From: Neisseria sp.
GTDB taxonomy: Bacteria > Pseudomonadota > Gammaproteobacteria > Burkholderiales > Neisseriaceae
Reading direction: 5' to 3'
NCBI GenBank assembly: GCA_030538415.1
Contig: JAUNTY010000009.1
Coordinates: forward strand, 1 to 64,000
Length of the DNA: 64,000 nt
Below the pieces are notes generated by a model. The model was not told where the DNA came from. It saw only the letters and a list, made by a program, of their open reading frames with translations, and made no database searches. The number at the start of each line of letters is the position of its first letter. Positions within the stretch are counted from its first letter, which is position 1. Shown here piece by piece: positions 10,713-18,287 of this stretch. A program made the translations under genes and the position numbers.

Positions 10713-11003
10713 TTAGCGATCGTCGTCATGAATGGAAGACGGATGGCGGCACATGGCTTCGACGCTGACTTCCATATAGGGATAAAGCGGCAGCGACATC
10801 AGAATCTGATGCAGCTCTTCGGCGCTGTTGACATCGAACACGCTGTAATTGGCGTATTGGCCGACGATGCGCCAGATATGCCGCCATTTGCCGCTTTGCT
10901 GCAGGGTTTGAAAATAGGCTTTTTCTTCGGCCTTGATGCGCTCGGCCGTTTCAGACGGCATATCGGGCGGCAGGTTGACGTTCATTCGGACATGAAACAG
11001 CAT
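10713..11003 (-). CDS. catC: Muconolactone delta-isomerase CatC
   Basis: Isomerises (+)-muconolactone to beta-ketoadipate enol-lactone. The 96 residues match the decameric CatC family, including the start MLFHVRMNVNLPPDMP and the segment GKWRHIWRIVGQYANYSVFDV at about 38-58. A good AAAGGAGAACCACC site precedes the ATG. A DUS of the AT type (CAGACGGCAT) falls within the coding sequence near 10951. It sits between catB and catA. Confidence 0.95.
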   Translation of the reverse strand: MLFHVRMNVNLPPDMPSETAERIKAEEKAYFQTLQQSGKWRHIWRIVGQYANYSVFDVNSAEELHQILMSLPLYPYMEVSVEAMCRHPSSIHDDDR

Positions 11004-11053
11004 GGTGGTTCTCCTTTGATGGTTTTATCGTTATTTACTGCTTGATTTATTTT

Positions 11054-12163
11054 TTATTTGCGGCGCAGGGCTTCGATTTTTTCGGTATCGAGACGGATAC
11101 CCAGCCCTGGCGCGGCGGGAATCTGCAATTCGAAATCGCGGTATTGCAAGGGCTCGGCGAGGATTTCTTCGGTGAGCAACAAGGGGCCGAACAATTCCGT
11201 GCCGAATTCGAGGCGGCGGAAGGTGGAAAAGACCTGCGCCGAAGCCGCCGTGCCGACCGCGCCTTCAAGCATGGTGCCGCCGTAAAGCGCGATACCGGCC
11301 AAATCGGCAATCTGCCCGACCAGGCAGGCGTTGCGCAGGCCGCCCGACTGGTTGATTTTCACCGCATACACATCGGCGGCGGCGCGTTTGGCCAAATCGA
11401 GCGCGTCCAAAGGGCCGTGCAGCACTTCGTCGGCCATAATCGCCACATCGAAGCGGCGGCGCAGGCGGGCGAGGGCTTCGCGGTCGTGGGCGGCCACGGG
11501 CTGCTCGATCAAATCGATGCCGCCCTCCTGCAAGGCGGCAATCCCCGCCAATGCCTCGCGCTCGCTCCAGGCCTGATTGACATCGACGCGCACGCTGACA
11601 TCCGTGCCCAAGGCTTGTTTGATCGCCACCACGTGCGCCACATCGTCGGCCACGGCGCGCAAACCGATTTTCAGCTTGAAAATATTGTGGCGGCGGTTGT
11701 GCAGCATTTTTTCCGCTTCGGCAATGTCACGGGCGGTGTCGCCGCTGGCCAGCGTCCACGCCACCGGCAGGCTGTCGCGCACGCGGCCGCCCAGCAATTC
11801 GCTGACCGGCACACCCAGCCGCTGCCCTTCGGCATCCAATAAAGCGGTTTCCAGGGCGCATTTGGCAAAGCGGTTGCTCTGCGCCACTTTGTTCAGCAGC
11901 AGCATCGCTTGCGCGGCATTGGCCGGTTGCGCCGCCAGCAGCGCCGGGGCGAGATAGGTGTCGATATTGGTTTTGATGCTTTCGGGGCTTTCGCCGCCGT
12001 AGCTGAGGCCGCCGATGGTGGTGGCCTCGCCCCATGATTCGATGCCGTCTGAAAAACGCATCCGCACCAACACCAGCGTTTGCGTGTTCATGGTGGCCAT
12101 CGACAGCTTGTGCGGCCGGATGGTCGGTACATCAATCAGCAGGGTTTCGATAGAATGAATCAT
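11054..12163 (-). CDS. catB: Muconate cycloisomerase CatB
   Basis: Lactonises cis,cis-muconate to muconolactone. The start chosen is the ATG at 12163 (369 residues), which matches CatB length. A GTG 10 codons upstream lies in a Correia-like repeat. Enolase-superfamily residues are all visible: the KLK acid/base pair Lys163 and Lys165, metal ligands Asp194, Glu220 and Asp245, and Lys269. The numbering is offset by 4 from the classical Pseudomonas enzyme as I recall it. It is divergent from the LysR regulator. A DUS variant is embedded at about 12043 (FSDGIE). Confidence 0.95.
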   Translation of the reverse strand: MIHSIETLLIDVPTIRPHKLSMATMNTQTLVLVRMRFSDGIESWGEATTIGGLSYGGESPESIKTNIDTYLAPALLAAQPANAAQAMLLLNKVAQSNRFAKCALETALLDAEGQRLGVPVSELLGGRVRDSLPVAWTLASGDTARDIAEAEKMLHNRRHNIFKLKIGLRAVADDVAHVVAIKQALGTDVSVRVDVNQAWSEREALAGIAALQEGGIDLIEQPVAAHDREALARLRRRFDVAIMADEVLHGPLDALDLAKRAAADVYAVKINQSGGLRNACLVGQIADLAGIALYGGTMLEGAVGTAASAQVFSTFRRLEFGTELFGPLLLTEEILAEPLQYRDFELQIPAAPGLGIRLDTEKIEALRRK

Positions 12164-12179
12164 GGTGGTATCCGTTGTG

Positions 12180-12287
12180 TATAGTGAAAACACTTCATTT
12201 CTACTACCGCGTTGCTGCGCCTAGCCGTACTACCTGTACTGTCTTCGGCTTGCTGCCTTGTATTAAAAATTAAGTGTTTCCACTATA
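12180..12287. mobile_element. Correia-like element (CREE) in the catB-regulator intergenic region
   Basis: A 108-bp element with TATAGTGAAAACACTT and AAGTGTTTCCACTATA ends and the internal Correia core (GTACTACCTGTACTGTCT, GCTTGCTGCCTTGTAT). It stands 17 bp upstream of the catB start, between catB and the putative regulator binding sites. Confidence 0.85.
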
Positions 12288-12354
12288 GGGCTTATGTTTT
12301 GCTTGTTTTGAGATACAATAAACCAACTCGAAAAGTGTGTCCAAAACGGATTCG

Positions 12355-12380
12355 GTATTTTTTTGATACTTTAAAGGTAT
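12355..12380. promoter_or_regulatory. CatM/BenM-type operator in front of the LysR gene
   Basis: Three half-sites with identical spacing: GTAT (12355-12358), N7, ATAC (12366-12369), N7, GTAT (12377-12380). ATAC-N7-GTAT is the known CatM/BenM recognition dyad in Acinetobacter. The last half-site overlaps the ribosome-site region of the regulator gene, which fits autorepression. The same triple arrangement recurs upstream of benK. Confidence 0.6.
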
Positions 12381-12384
12381 GAAT

Positions 12385-13296
12385 ATGGAGCTCAGACACC
12401 TGCGCTATTTTGTGACCGTTGCCGACGAGCGCAACTTCACCCGCGCCGCTGAAAAGCTGTTTATCGCCCAACCGCCCTTGAGTCGTCAGGTGCGCCAGCT
12501 CGAAGAAGAATTGGGCGTGGCGCTGTTTGTGCCGGGTGCGCGCCCGCTCACGCTCACCGAAGCGGGCGAGTTTCTTTACGCCCATGCCACGCAGATGCTG
12601 GCCAAGGCCAATGATGTGAAAACCATGACCCGCCGCATCGGCCATATTCAGGAAACCCTGCGCGTGGGCTATGTGGCTTCGACTTTGTACGGTTTTTTGC
12701 CGGAAATCATCCGCAAATTCAAGGAAGAAGCGCCGGAAGTGAGCGTGAGCTGGCATGAGATGAATTCGGTGCAGCAGTTGGAAGCGCTCAAGGCGGGCAG
12801 AATCGACGTCGGCTTCGGGCGGCTGCGGATTGAAGACGCGGCCATCCGCCGGATTTTGCTGCGCGAAGAAAAACTGATGGCTGCGTTGCCCTCCGGCCAT
12901 CCGCTCACGCAGAAACACAGCCAGCTTGCTTTGGTGGATTTGGTTGAGGACACGCTGGTGGTTTATCCCGCCCAGCCGCGGCCGAGTTTCGCCGATCAGG
13001 TGTTGTCGGCGTTTGCCGATTACGCGCTCAAGCCGGTGCGGGTGATGGAGGTGCGCGAGTTGCAGATTGCGCTCGGTATGGTGGCGGCGGGCGAAGGGGT
13101 TTCTGTCGTGCCCGCCAGTCTGTACGGCCTGCGCCGCAACGATGTGCAATACATGGCTTTACAGGAGAATCTGGTGTCGCCGATTATCATGAGCATCCGC
13201 AATATGGATCCCTCCGACAGCCTGAAAACCATTCTGAACGTGATTTACCGCATCTACGATTCCGAGGGCATCGTTTACCGCCGGGAAGTGTTGTAG
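12385..13296 (+). CDS. benM: LysR-family activator of benzoate/catechol genes, CatM/BenM-like
   Basis: Transcription factor expected to bind cis,cis-muconate and/or benzoate and to activate the ben-cat genes. It begins MELRHLRYFVTVADERN, and the N-terminal winged helix contains the IAQPPLSRQVRQLEEELG recognition region at about 31-48. The effector domain contains RVGYVASTLYGFLPEII and VAAGEGVSVVPAS, both close to CatM/BenM as I remember them. I prefer this ATG over the one 6 bases upstream because AAAGG is 7 bases away. It is divergent from catB and 303 residues long. CatR of pseudomonads is the alternative name. Confidence 0.88.
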   Translation: MELRHLRYFVTVADERNFTRAAEKLFIAQPPLSRQVRQLEEELGVALFVPGARPLTLTEAGEFLYAHATQMLAKANDVKTMTRRIGHIQETLRVGYVASTLYGFLPEIIRKFKEEAPEVSVSWHEMNSVQQLEALKAGRIDVGFGRLRIEDAAIRRILLREEKLMAALPSGHPLTQKHSQLALVDLVEDTLVVYPAQPRPSFADQVLSAFADYALKPVRVMEVRELQIALGMVAAGEGVSVVPASLYGLRRNDVQYMALQENLVSPIIMSIRNMDPSDSLKTILNVIYRIYDSEGIVYRREVL

Positions 13297-13305
13297 GCAG
13301 TAAAA

Positions 13306-13336
13306 AGGCCGTCTGAAAAACCTTTTCAGACGGCCT
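13306..13336. terminator. DUS hairpin between regulator and benK
   Basis: AGGCCGTCTGAAA, a five-base loop and TTTCAGACGGCCT, placed between the convergent ends of the LysR gene and benK. Probably a bidirectional terminator. Confidence 0.7.
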
Positions 13337-13349
13337 GGTATTTTGAAGC

Positions 13350-14657
13350 TTACTGATGCGCCGCGTATTTCTTGCTCACCAGCGCAATCGCCGCTGCCGC
13401 AATCAGGCCGGGGATGGCGAATACCATGAAGTTCATGTGGTGCGGCAAGGCCATCGCCAGCAGCGTACCGCCCAGCATCGGGCCGATAATCGCACCGGTG
13501 CGCCCCACGCCCGAAGCCCAGCCGAGACCGGTGGAGCGGATGTTCATCGGGTAAAACTGCGCCACATAAGCGTAAAGCAAAATCTGCGAGCCAATCGTTG
13601 CCGCGCCCGCCACCAACAGCAGCAGATACAATAAGGGCTGCGGATGGCTGTAACCCAACAGACTGATGGAGGCGGCTCCGGCGAGGAAAAACACCACCAA
13701 CACCGGCTTCGGGTGGAAACGGTCAGACAAGCGCCCGCCGCTCACCGCGCCGAGAATGCCGCCGACGTTCAACACCAGCAGAAACATCAAACTGGAGCTC
13801 AAGCCGTAGCCCGCCATCGTCATCAGCTTCGGCAGCCACGAACCGAGCGCGTACACCATCAACAGACACATAAAAAACGCACACCAAAAACTGATGGTGC
13901 TGGAGAAGCGGTGTTCTTTCACCAAATCGGTGATCGCCGCCTTGGTTTTCACCGCTTCGGGCAACACCAGCGTATCGGCATCGCTGATGTTTTCAGACGG
14001 CACCAATTCGCGCATCACTTTTTTCGCTTCCGCCTCTTTGCCGTGCTTGAGCATAAACGCCACCGAATCGGGCAGCATCTTGATGATCAGCGGCAGCAGG
14101 AGCAGCGGAATCACCGCAATGTAAAACATCACCTGCCAGCCGAAATTCGGCACCACCCAAATCCCCAGCCCCGCCGACATCATGCCGCCGACGCCGTAGC
14201 CGCTGAACATCACCGCCACCAGCGTGCTGCGGATGCGCTTGGGCGAATATTCGCTCATCAAGGCCACCACGTTGGGCATCACCCCGCCGATGCCCAGCCC
14301 CGCGATAAAACGCATCACCGCAAACTGAGTCGGGTTTTGCGCCAGGCCGTTCAATACGGTAAAGCCGCTGAACAAAATAATGCACAAAATAATCATCTTC
14401 TTGCGCCCGAGCTTGTCGGACAAGGTGCCCAGCGCCATCGCCCCGATCATCATGCCGAAGAGCGCACTGCTGCCGAGCATCCCCGCCGTGACCGGATCAA
14501 GATTCCATTCTTTCATCAGAATCGGCAAGACCACGCCGTAAATCACCAAATCATAGCCGTCGAAAATAATGATTAAAGTACACCAAAAAAGTATTTTCCA
14601 ATGCAACGGCGTAAACCGCGCATGGTCGATTAAAAGATTGACATTCAGCGCCTTCAT
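13350..14657 (-). CDS. benK: Aromatic acid/H+ symporter BenK (MFS, AAHS family)
   Basis: Twelve-helix major facilitator of the aromatic acid:H+ symporter family, expected to import benzoate. The ATG at 14657 (CAGAGGAGAACACA upstream) gives 435 residues. Visible signatures are the GYDLVIYGVVLP segment near residue 33, the DKLGRKK loop 2-3 motif and GLGIGGVMPNVVALMSEY near 135. PcaK (4-hydroxybenzoate) is a possible alternative, but no protocatechuate genes are present. It is transcribed convergently with the regulator and is preceded by a regulator-type dyad. An AT-DUS-like sequence is embedded near 13993. Confidence 0.88.
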   Translation of the reverse strand: MKALNVNLLIDHARFTPLHWKILFWCTLIIIFDGYDLVIYGVVLPILMKEWNLDPVTAGMLGSSALFGMMIGAMALGTLSDKLGRKKMIILCIILFSGFTVLNGLAQNPTQFAVMRFIAGLGIGGVMPNVVALMSEYSPKRIRSTLVAVMFSGYGVGGMMSAGLGIWVVPNFGWQVMFYIAVIPLLLLPLIIKMLPDSVAFMLKHGKEAEAKKVMRELVPSENISDADTLVLPEAVKTKAAITDLVKEHRFSSTISFWCAFFMCLLMVYALGSWLPKLMTMAGYGLSSSLMFLLVLNVGGILGAVSGGRLSDRFHPKPVLVVFFLAGAASISLLGYSHPQPLLYLLLLVAGAATIGSQILLYAYVAQFYPMNIRSTGLGWASGVGRTGAIIGPMLGGTLLAMALPHHMNFMVFAIPGLIAAAAIALVSKKYAAHQ

Positions 14658-14814
14658 TGTGTTCTCCTCTGTGCCCGCAGCGGTATACGGGCTTGTTATA
14701 AAGGGCGGCTTTCGCTGAATGGCCAAGATATGCGCCGATTCGCCTAGCCAGCCGCCCCGTGTGGGTGTGGTGCAAACATAAGGCAAAAGGCAGGTGGCGT
14801 CTAAAACTGTTTGA

Positions 14815-14840
14815 GTATTTTTACCATACCTGAAAAGTAT
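14815..14840. promoter_or_regulatory. CatM/BenM-type operator upstream of benK
   Basis: GTAT (14815-14818), N7, ATAC (14826-14829), N7, GTAT (14837-14840). The second pair is the ATAC-N7-GTAT dyad, in the same triple layout as in front of the LysR gene. It lies about 160 bp upstream of the benK start. Confidence 0.6.
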
Positions 14841-14908
14841 GGACATGGCGTAACAAGCCGGAAATGCCCGCCTTGCTTGCAACGGGTTCTGCTAAAACGG
14901 TATAAAAA

Positions 14909-15000
14909 TATAGTCGAAGAAATTAGCTTCTGCTACGGCGTTGGCTCGCCTTGTCGTACTATCTGTACTGTCTGCAACTTGCTGCCTTGCAGCAATTGCC
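14909..15000. mobile_element. Truncated Correia-like element
   Basis: Starts TATAGTCGAAGAAATTAGCT and contains the Correia core up to CTTGCTGCCTTG, but the right TATA terminus is missing. Together with the benK operator and the DUS pair at 15022-15054 it fills the benK-ispA gap. No gene was seen there. Confidence 0.65.
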
Positions 15001-15021
15001 AGTTGTTCGGCATAAACAAGA

Positions 15022-15054
15022 AGGCCGTCTGAAACTTTCAGTTTCAGACGGCCT
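15022..15054. terminator. DUS hairpin upstream of ispA end
   Basis: AGGCCGTCTGAAA paired with TTTCAGACGGCCT over a seven-base loop. It follows the ispA 3' end after a further single DUS near 15129. Confidence 0.6.
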
Positions 15055-15138
15055 TTCGCAGGATTGGTTTGAAAACCGGCGCTGATTTGTTGCAAAACGC
15101 CAGCAAGCTGCGCAATCAGCGGGTCGGTTCAGACGGCC

Positions 15139-16035
15139 TCAATGCTTGCGCGCGGTAACAAATTCGGCCAAAGCGCGCAAATATGCGGCGCGTTCGCCAA
15201 ACGGCGCCAGCAGCGCCACCGCGTCGGCCACCAGTGTTTCGGCATAGGCGCGCGCTTCGGCCAAACCCATCAGTTTTACATAGGTAGGCTTGTCGTTGTC
15301 GGCATCTTTACCGGCGGTTTTGCCCAGCGTGGCGGTGTCGGCTTCACAATCAAGCACGTCGTCAATCACCTGAAACGCCAGCCCCAGCTTTTTGGCGTAG
15401 TCGTCGAGGCGCAGCAGCGCGGCATCGTCGATTTCCGGGCAGGCAAGCGCGCCCAGGGCCACGGCGGCGCGGATTAAGGCACCGGTTTTGAGGCCGTGCA
15501 TTTCTTCCAGCTCGCGTCGGTTCATCGGTTTGCCCACATTGGCCAAATCAATCGCCTGGCCGCCCGCCATGCCGCGGCTGCCGGACGCCCTGGCCAACAC
15601 CGCCAGCATTCTCAATTGGCGCTCCGCAGGCAGGCCGCTGGGGTGGCTCAGCAGCGCAAACGCCAGCGTCTGCAGGGCATCGCCGACCAAAAGCGCGGTG
15701 GCTTCGTCGTATTCCACATGGCAGGTAGGCTTGCCGCGGCGCAGGCTGTCGTTGTCCATCGGCGGCATGTCGTCGTGCACCAGCGAATAAACGTGGATGC
15801 ACTCCACCGCCGCCATTGCCTGCTCCACCGCGGCCGTGTCGGCTTCACCCAATTCGGCTGCCGCCAGCACCAACAAGGGGCGCAGGCGTTTGCCGCCGCC
15901 GAGGGTGACGTAGCGCATGGCTTCGTGCAGCCTGCCCGGCATTTCGTTTTCAGACGGCAATGCGCGTGCCAACGCCAATTCGGCCTGTGCCTGCGCTTTT
16001 TGCTGCCATTGTTTCAAATCATTCGCTTGGGTCAA
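15139..16035 (-). CDS. ispA: (2E,6E)-farnesyl diphosphate synthase IspA
   Basis: Condenses isopentenyl diphosphate with dimethylallyl and geranyl diphosphate to farnesyl diphosphate, for undecaprenol and quinones. The 298 residues include GGGKRLRP at 46-53, the first aspartate motif DDMPPMD at 88-94 and the second, FQVIDDVLD, at 221-229. The start is TTG with GGAG seven bases upstream; no ATG is available in frame nearby. The first 17 bases overlap xseB, as expected for a coupled pair (the xseB-ispA order is conserved in many proteobacteria). Octaprenyl synthases are longer, so the short-chain assignment is safe. Confidence 0.93.
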   Translation of the reverse strand: MTQANDLKQWQQKAQAQAELALARALPSENEMPGRLHEAMRYVTLGGGKRLRPLLVLAAAELGEADTAAVEQAMAAVECIHVYSLVHDDMPPMDNDSLRRGKPTCHVEYDEATALLVGDALQTLAFALLSHPSGLPAERQLRMLAVLARASGSRGMAGGQAIDLANVGKPMNRRELEEMHGLKTGALIRAAVALGALACPEIDDAALLRLDDYAKKLGLAFQVIDDVLDCEADTATLGKTAGKDADNDKPTYVKLMGLAEARAYAETLVADAVALLAPFGERAAYLRALAEFVTARKH

Positions 16036-16249
16036 GGTTGAGCTCCTTCAGTTCGCCCGCATCCAGCACCTGCAGTTTCTGCTCCACTTCGGCCAATTTC
16101 TGTTGGCAGTATTTCACCAGCTCGTTGCCTTCCTGATAGGCATCCAGCGCATCTTCCAGCGGCATGTCGCTGCTTTGCATGGCCTGGGTAAGGGTTTCGA
16201 GGCGTTTCAAGGCTTCTTCGAAAGATTTCGGTGCGGCGTATTTTTTCAT
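16019..16249 (-). CDS. xseB: Exodeoxyribonuclease VII small subunit
   Basis: Small subunit of ExoVII, which degrades single-stranded DNA with XseA. The ATG start gives 76 residues; a TTG 7 codons upstream is possible but less likely. The sequence shows the helical hairpin [20 protein letters not shown] at about 10-29 and [19 protein letters not shown], the Pfam Exonuc_VII_S pattern. Its 3' end overlaps ispA by 17 bp. No xseA is seen in the window. Confidence 0.93.
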   Translation of the reverse strand: MKKYAAPKSFEEALKRLETLTQAMQSSDMPLEDALDAYQEGNELVKYCQQKLAEVEQKLQVLDAGELKELNLDPSE

Positions 16250-16313
16250 GTCGGCAAACCGGCTAAACAAAGGGATTATTGTATCACCATTCGCGTTTCA
16301 AGGCCGTCTGAAA

Positions 16314-16342
16314 TTGGCACGGCATCACGCTTGGCGTACAAT
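16314..16342 (+). promoter_or_regulatory. Sigma-70 type promoter of gltX
   Basis: TTGGCA (16314-16319) and TACAAT (16337-16342) with a 17-bp spacer, about 39 bp ahead of the gltX ATG. A DUS lies just upstream. Confidence 0.6.
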
Positions 16343-16380
16343 AGGGCTTCAACTTACCCGAACAAAAAGAGCGAAAAACC

Positions 16381-17781
16381 ATGACTATCCGTACCCGTTT
16401 TGCCCCCAGCCCCACCGGCTACCTGCACATCGGCGGCGTGCGCACCGCGCTGTTTTCCTGGGCGTTTGCCCGCAAACACAAAGGCGAATTCCTGCTGCGC
16501 ATCGAAGACACCGACCTTGAGCGCTCCACCGCCGAATCGGTCAACGTGATTCTCGACGGTATGAAATGGGTGGGTTTGAATTACGACAACGAAGATCGCG
16601 TGGTTTACCAAACCCAGAATTTCGACCGCTACAAGCAGGTGATTGCCGAGCTTTTGCAAAAAGGCGCTGCTTACCATTGCTATTGCAGCAAAGAAGAACT
16701 CGAAGCCATGCGTGAAAAAGCCGAAAAAGAAGGCACCGCCACTTACGACCGCCGCTGGCGCCCCGAACCCGGCAAAACGCTGCCAGAAATTCCCGCCGGC
16801 CGCGAGCCGGTGGTGCGTTTCAAAACCCCGCTGGAAGGCGCAACCGTGTGGCAGGATTTGGTTAAAGGCGAAATCTCCATCCCCAATGAAGCGCTCGACG
16901 ACCTGATTATCGCCCGCGCCGACGGCACGCCCACCTACAATTTCTGCGTGGTGGTGGATGATTACGACATGGGCATCACCCACGTGATTCGCGGCGACGA
17001 CCACGTCAACAACACGCCCAAGCAAATCAACATCTTGAAGGCGCTCGGCACCACGCCGCCGCAATACGCGCATCTGCCGATGATTCTCAACGAGCAGGGC
17101 AAGAAAATCTCCAAACGCAGCGGCGACACCGTAGCAATTACCGATTTCGACGCCATGGGTATCCTGCCCGAAGCCATGCTCAATTATCTGGCGCGTCTGG
17201 GCTGGGCGCACGGCGACGAAGAATTTTTCACCATGAAGCAGTTTGTCGAATGGTTTGACTTGAAAGGCGTTTCCCCGTCGCCCAGCCGCATGGACATGAA
17301 AAAACTGCTCTGGACCAACGGCGAACACATCAAAACCACCCCCAACGACAAACTGGCCGCCTTGCTGCTGCCGCGCCTGCGCATCCGTGATATTCTGGTA
17401 GACGGCAACAGCAAACCGGCATTGGAAGACGTGTTGGCGCTGGTGAAAGACCGTGCGCAAGACCTCAACCAGCTCGCCGACGAATGCATGTATTTCTATA
17501 AAAAAAGCACGCCCGCCGAAGCCGATGTGGCCAAGCATTGGGATGAAGATACGCCCAAACGCATGCTGCGCTTTGCCGAAAAGCTCGAAGGCCTCGCCGA
17601 TTGGGATGCGGAAAGCATCCACGATTTGTTCCAGCCTTTCTGCGAAGCCGAAGGCATCAAAATGGGCAAGCTCGGCATGCCGCTGCGCCTGGCCGTGGCC
17701 GGCACCGCCAAAACACCGAGCATCGATGCGGTGTTGGCCTTGCTCGGCAAAGAAGAAGTGTTGCGCCGCATCCGCTCTTGA
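16381..17781 (+). CDS. gltX: Glutamyl-tRNA synthetase
   Basis: Class I aminoacyl-tRNA synthetase charging tRNA-Glu. The 466 residues show the HIGH-type motif in APSPTGYLHIGG at 8-19, RIEDTDLERS near 40 and the KMSKS-type loop GKKISKRSG at about 240-248. Length is normal for bacterial GluRS, including the C-terminal anticodon-binding helical domain. Monocistronic, with a promoter at 16314-16342 and a DUS hairpin behind it. Whether it is discriminating towards tRNA-Gln cannot be read from motifs. Confidence 0.97.
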   Translation: MTIRTRFAPSPTGYLHIGGVRTALFSWAFARKHKGEFLLRIEDTDLERSTAESVNVILDGMKWVGLNYDNEDRVVYQTQNFDRYKQVIAELLQKGAAYHCYCSKEELEAMREKAEKEGTATYDRRWRPEPGKTLPEIPAGREPVVRFKTPLEGATVWQDLVKGEISIPNEALDDLIIARADGTPTYNFCVVVDDYDMGITHVIRGDDHVNNTPKQINILKALGTTPPQYAHLPMILNEQGKKISKRSGDTVAITDFDAMGILPEAMLNYLARLGWAHGDEEFFTMKQFVEWFDLKGVSPSPSRMDMKKLLWTNGEHIKTTPNDKLAALLLPRLRIRDILVDGNSKPALEDVLALVKDRAQDLNQLADECMYFYKKSTPAEADVAKHWDEDTPKRMLRFAEKLEGLADWDAESIHDLFQPFCEAEGIKMGKLGMPLRLAVAGTAKTPSIDAVLALLGKEEVLRRIRS

Positions 17782-17817
17782 TGCTCTGATGATGACGGCT
17801 TGACCGTTAATATTTTA

Positions 17818-17851
17818 AGGCCGTCTGAAAGCAATTGTTTTCAGACGGCCT
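17818..17851 (+). terminator. DUS hairpin terminator after gltX
   Basis: AGGCCGTCTGAAA, an eight-base loop and TTTCAGACGGCCT followed by TTTTT, so a plausible intrinsic terminator. Confidence 0.8.
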
Positions 17852-17888
17852 TTTTATAGTCAAATAGAGTGGAACAACACATTTTTCA

Positions 17889-17982
17889 TATAGTCGTTCT
17901 GATACAAGGCGGCGAGCTGCAGACAATACAGATAGTACGGCAAGGCGCAGCAACGCTGTATCAAACTAACGGAACGACTATA
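17889..17982. mobile_element. Correia-like element, first of three in tandem
   Basis: TATAGTCGTTCTGATACAAG at the left and ACGGAACGACTATA at the right, with the GCAGACAATACAGATAGTAC core. It shares its final TATA with the next element. Confidence 0.85.
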
Positions 17983-18086
17983 GTCGGAGAAATTAGCTTC
18001 TGATACAAGGCGGCGAGCCGCAGACAGTACAGATAGTACGACAAGGCGAGCCAACGCCGTAGCAGAAACTAATTTCTCCGACTATA
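17979..18086. mobile_element. Correia-like element, second of three in tandem
   Basis: TATAGTCGGAGAAATTAG and CTAATTTCTCCGACTATA termini and a complete core, 108 bp. It abuts the first element by sharing TATA. Confidence 0.88.
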
Positions 18087-18145
18087 TATCTCTGTATTGT
18101 CTGCAGCTCGCCGCCTTGTATCAGAAGCTAATTGCTCCGACTATA
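18087..18145. mobile_element. Truncated Correia-like element, third in tandem
   Basis: Only the right half of an element in the same family remains, ending AATTGCTCCGACTATA. These three fill most of the gltX-racemase gap. Confidence 0.75.
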
Positions 18146-18218
18146 TTGTTTTGTGTGATTCGACTGTATTTTGTCAAACGCGGTCTGCCTGGATTCTCTG
18201 CAAGGCATCATCAACTGC

Positions 18219-18247
18219 TTGCCTGAAAATTGTTAACAATATATGCT
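18219..18247 (+). promoter_or_regulatory. Promoter with palindromic operator-like spacer for the racemase gene
   Basis: TTGCCT (18219-18224) and TATGCT (18242-18247) with a 17-bp spacer. The spacer contains the perfect 12-bp palindrome ATTGTTAACAAT (18229-18240), placed where a repressor would block polymerase. The operator role is inferred. Confidence 0.5.
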
Positions 18248-18287
18248 ATACGGCACACTCAGCCTACCATTACCCAAGGAGATTCCC

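Noticed and set aside
13984..14012. Frameshift suspicion in benK around an embedded DUS
   Set aside because: The reading frame continues through the DUS as PSENISD and both flanks align with the transporter family.
16354..17622. A 422-codon open frame opposite gltX
   Set aside because: gltX is complete on the other strand; the antisense frame is a GC-bias artefact.
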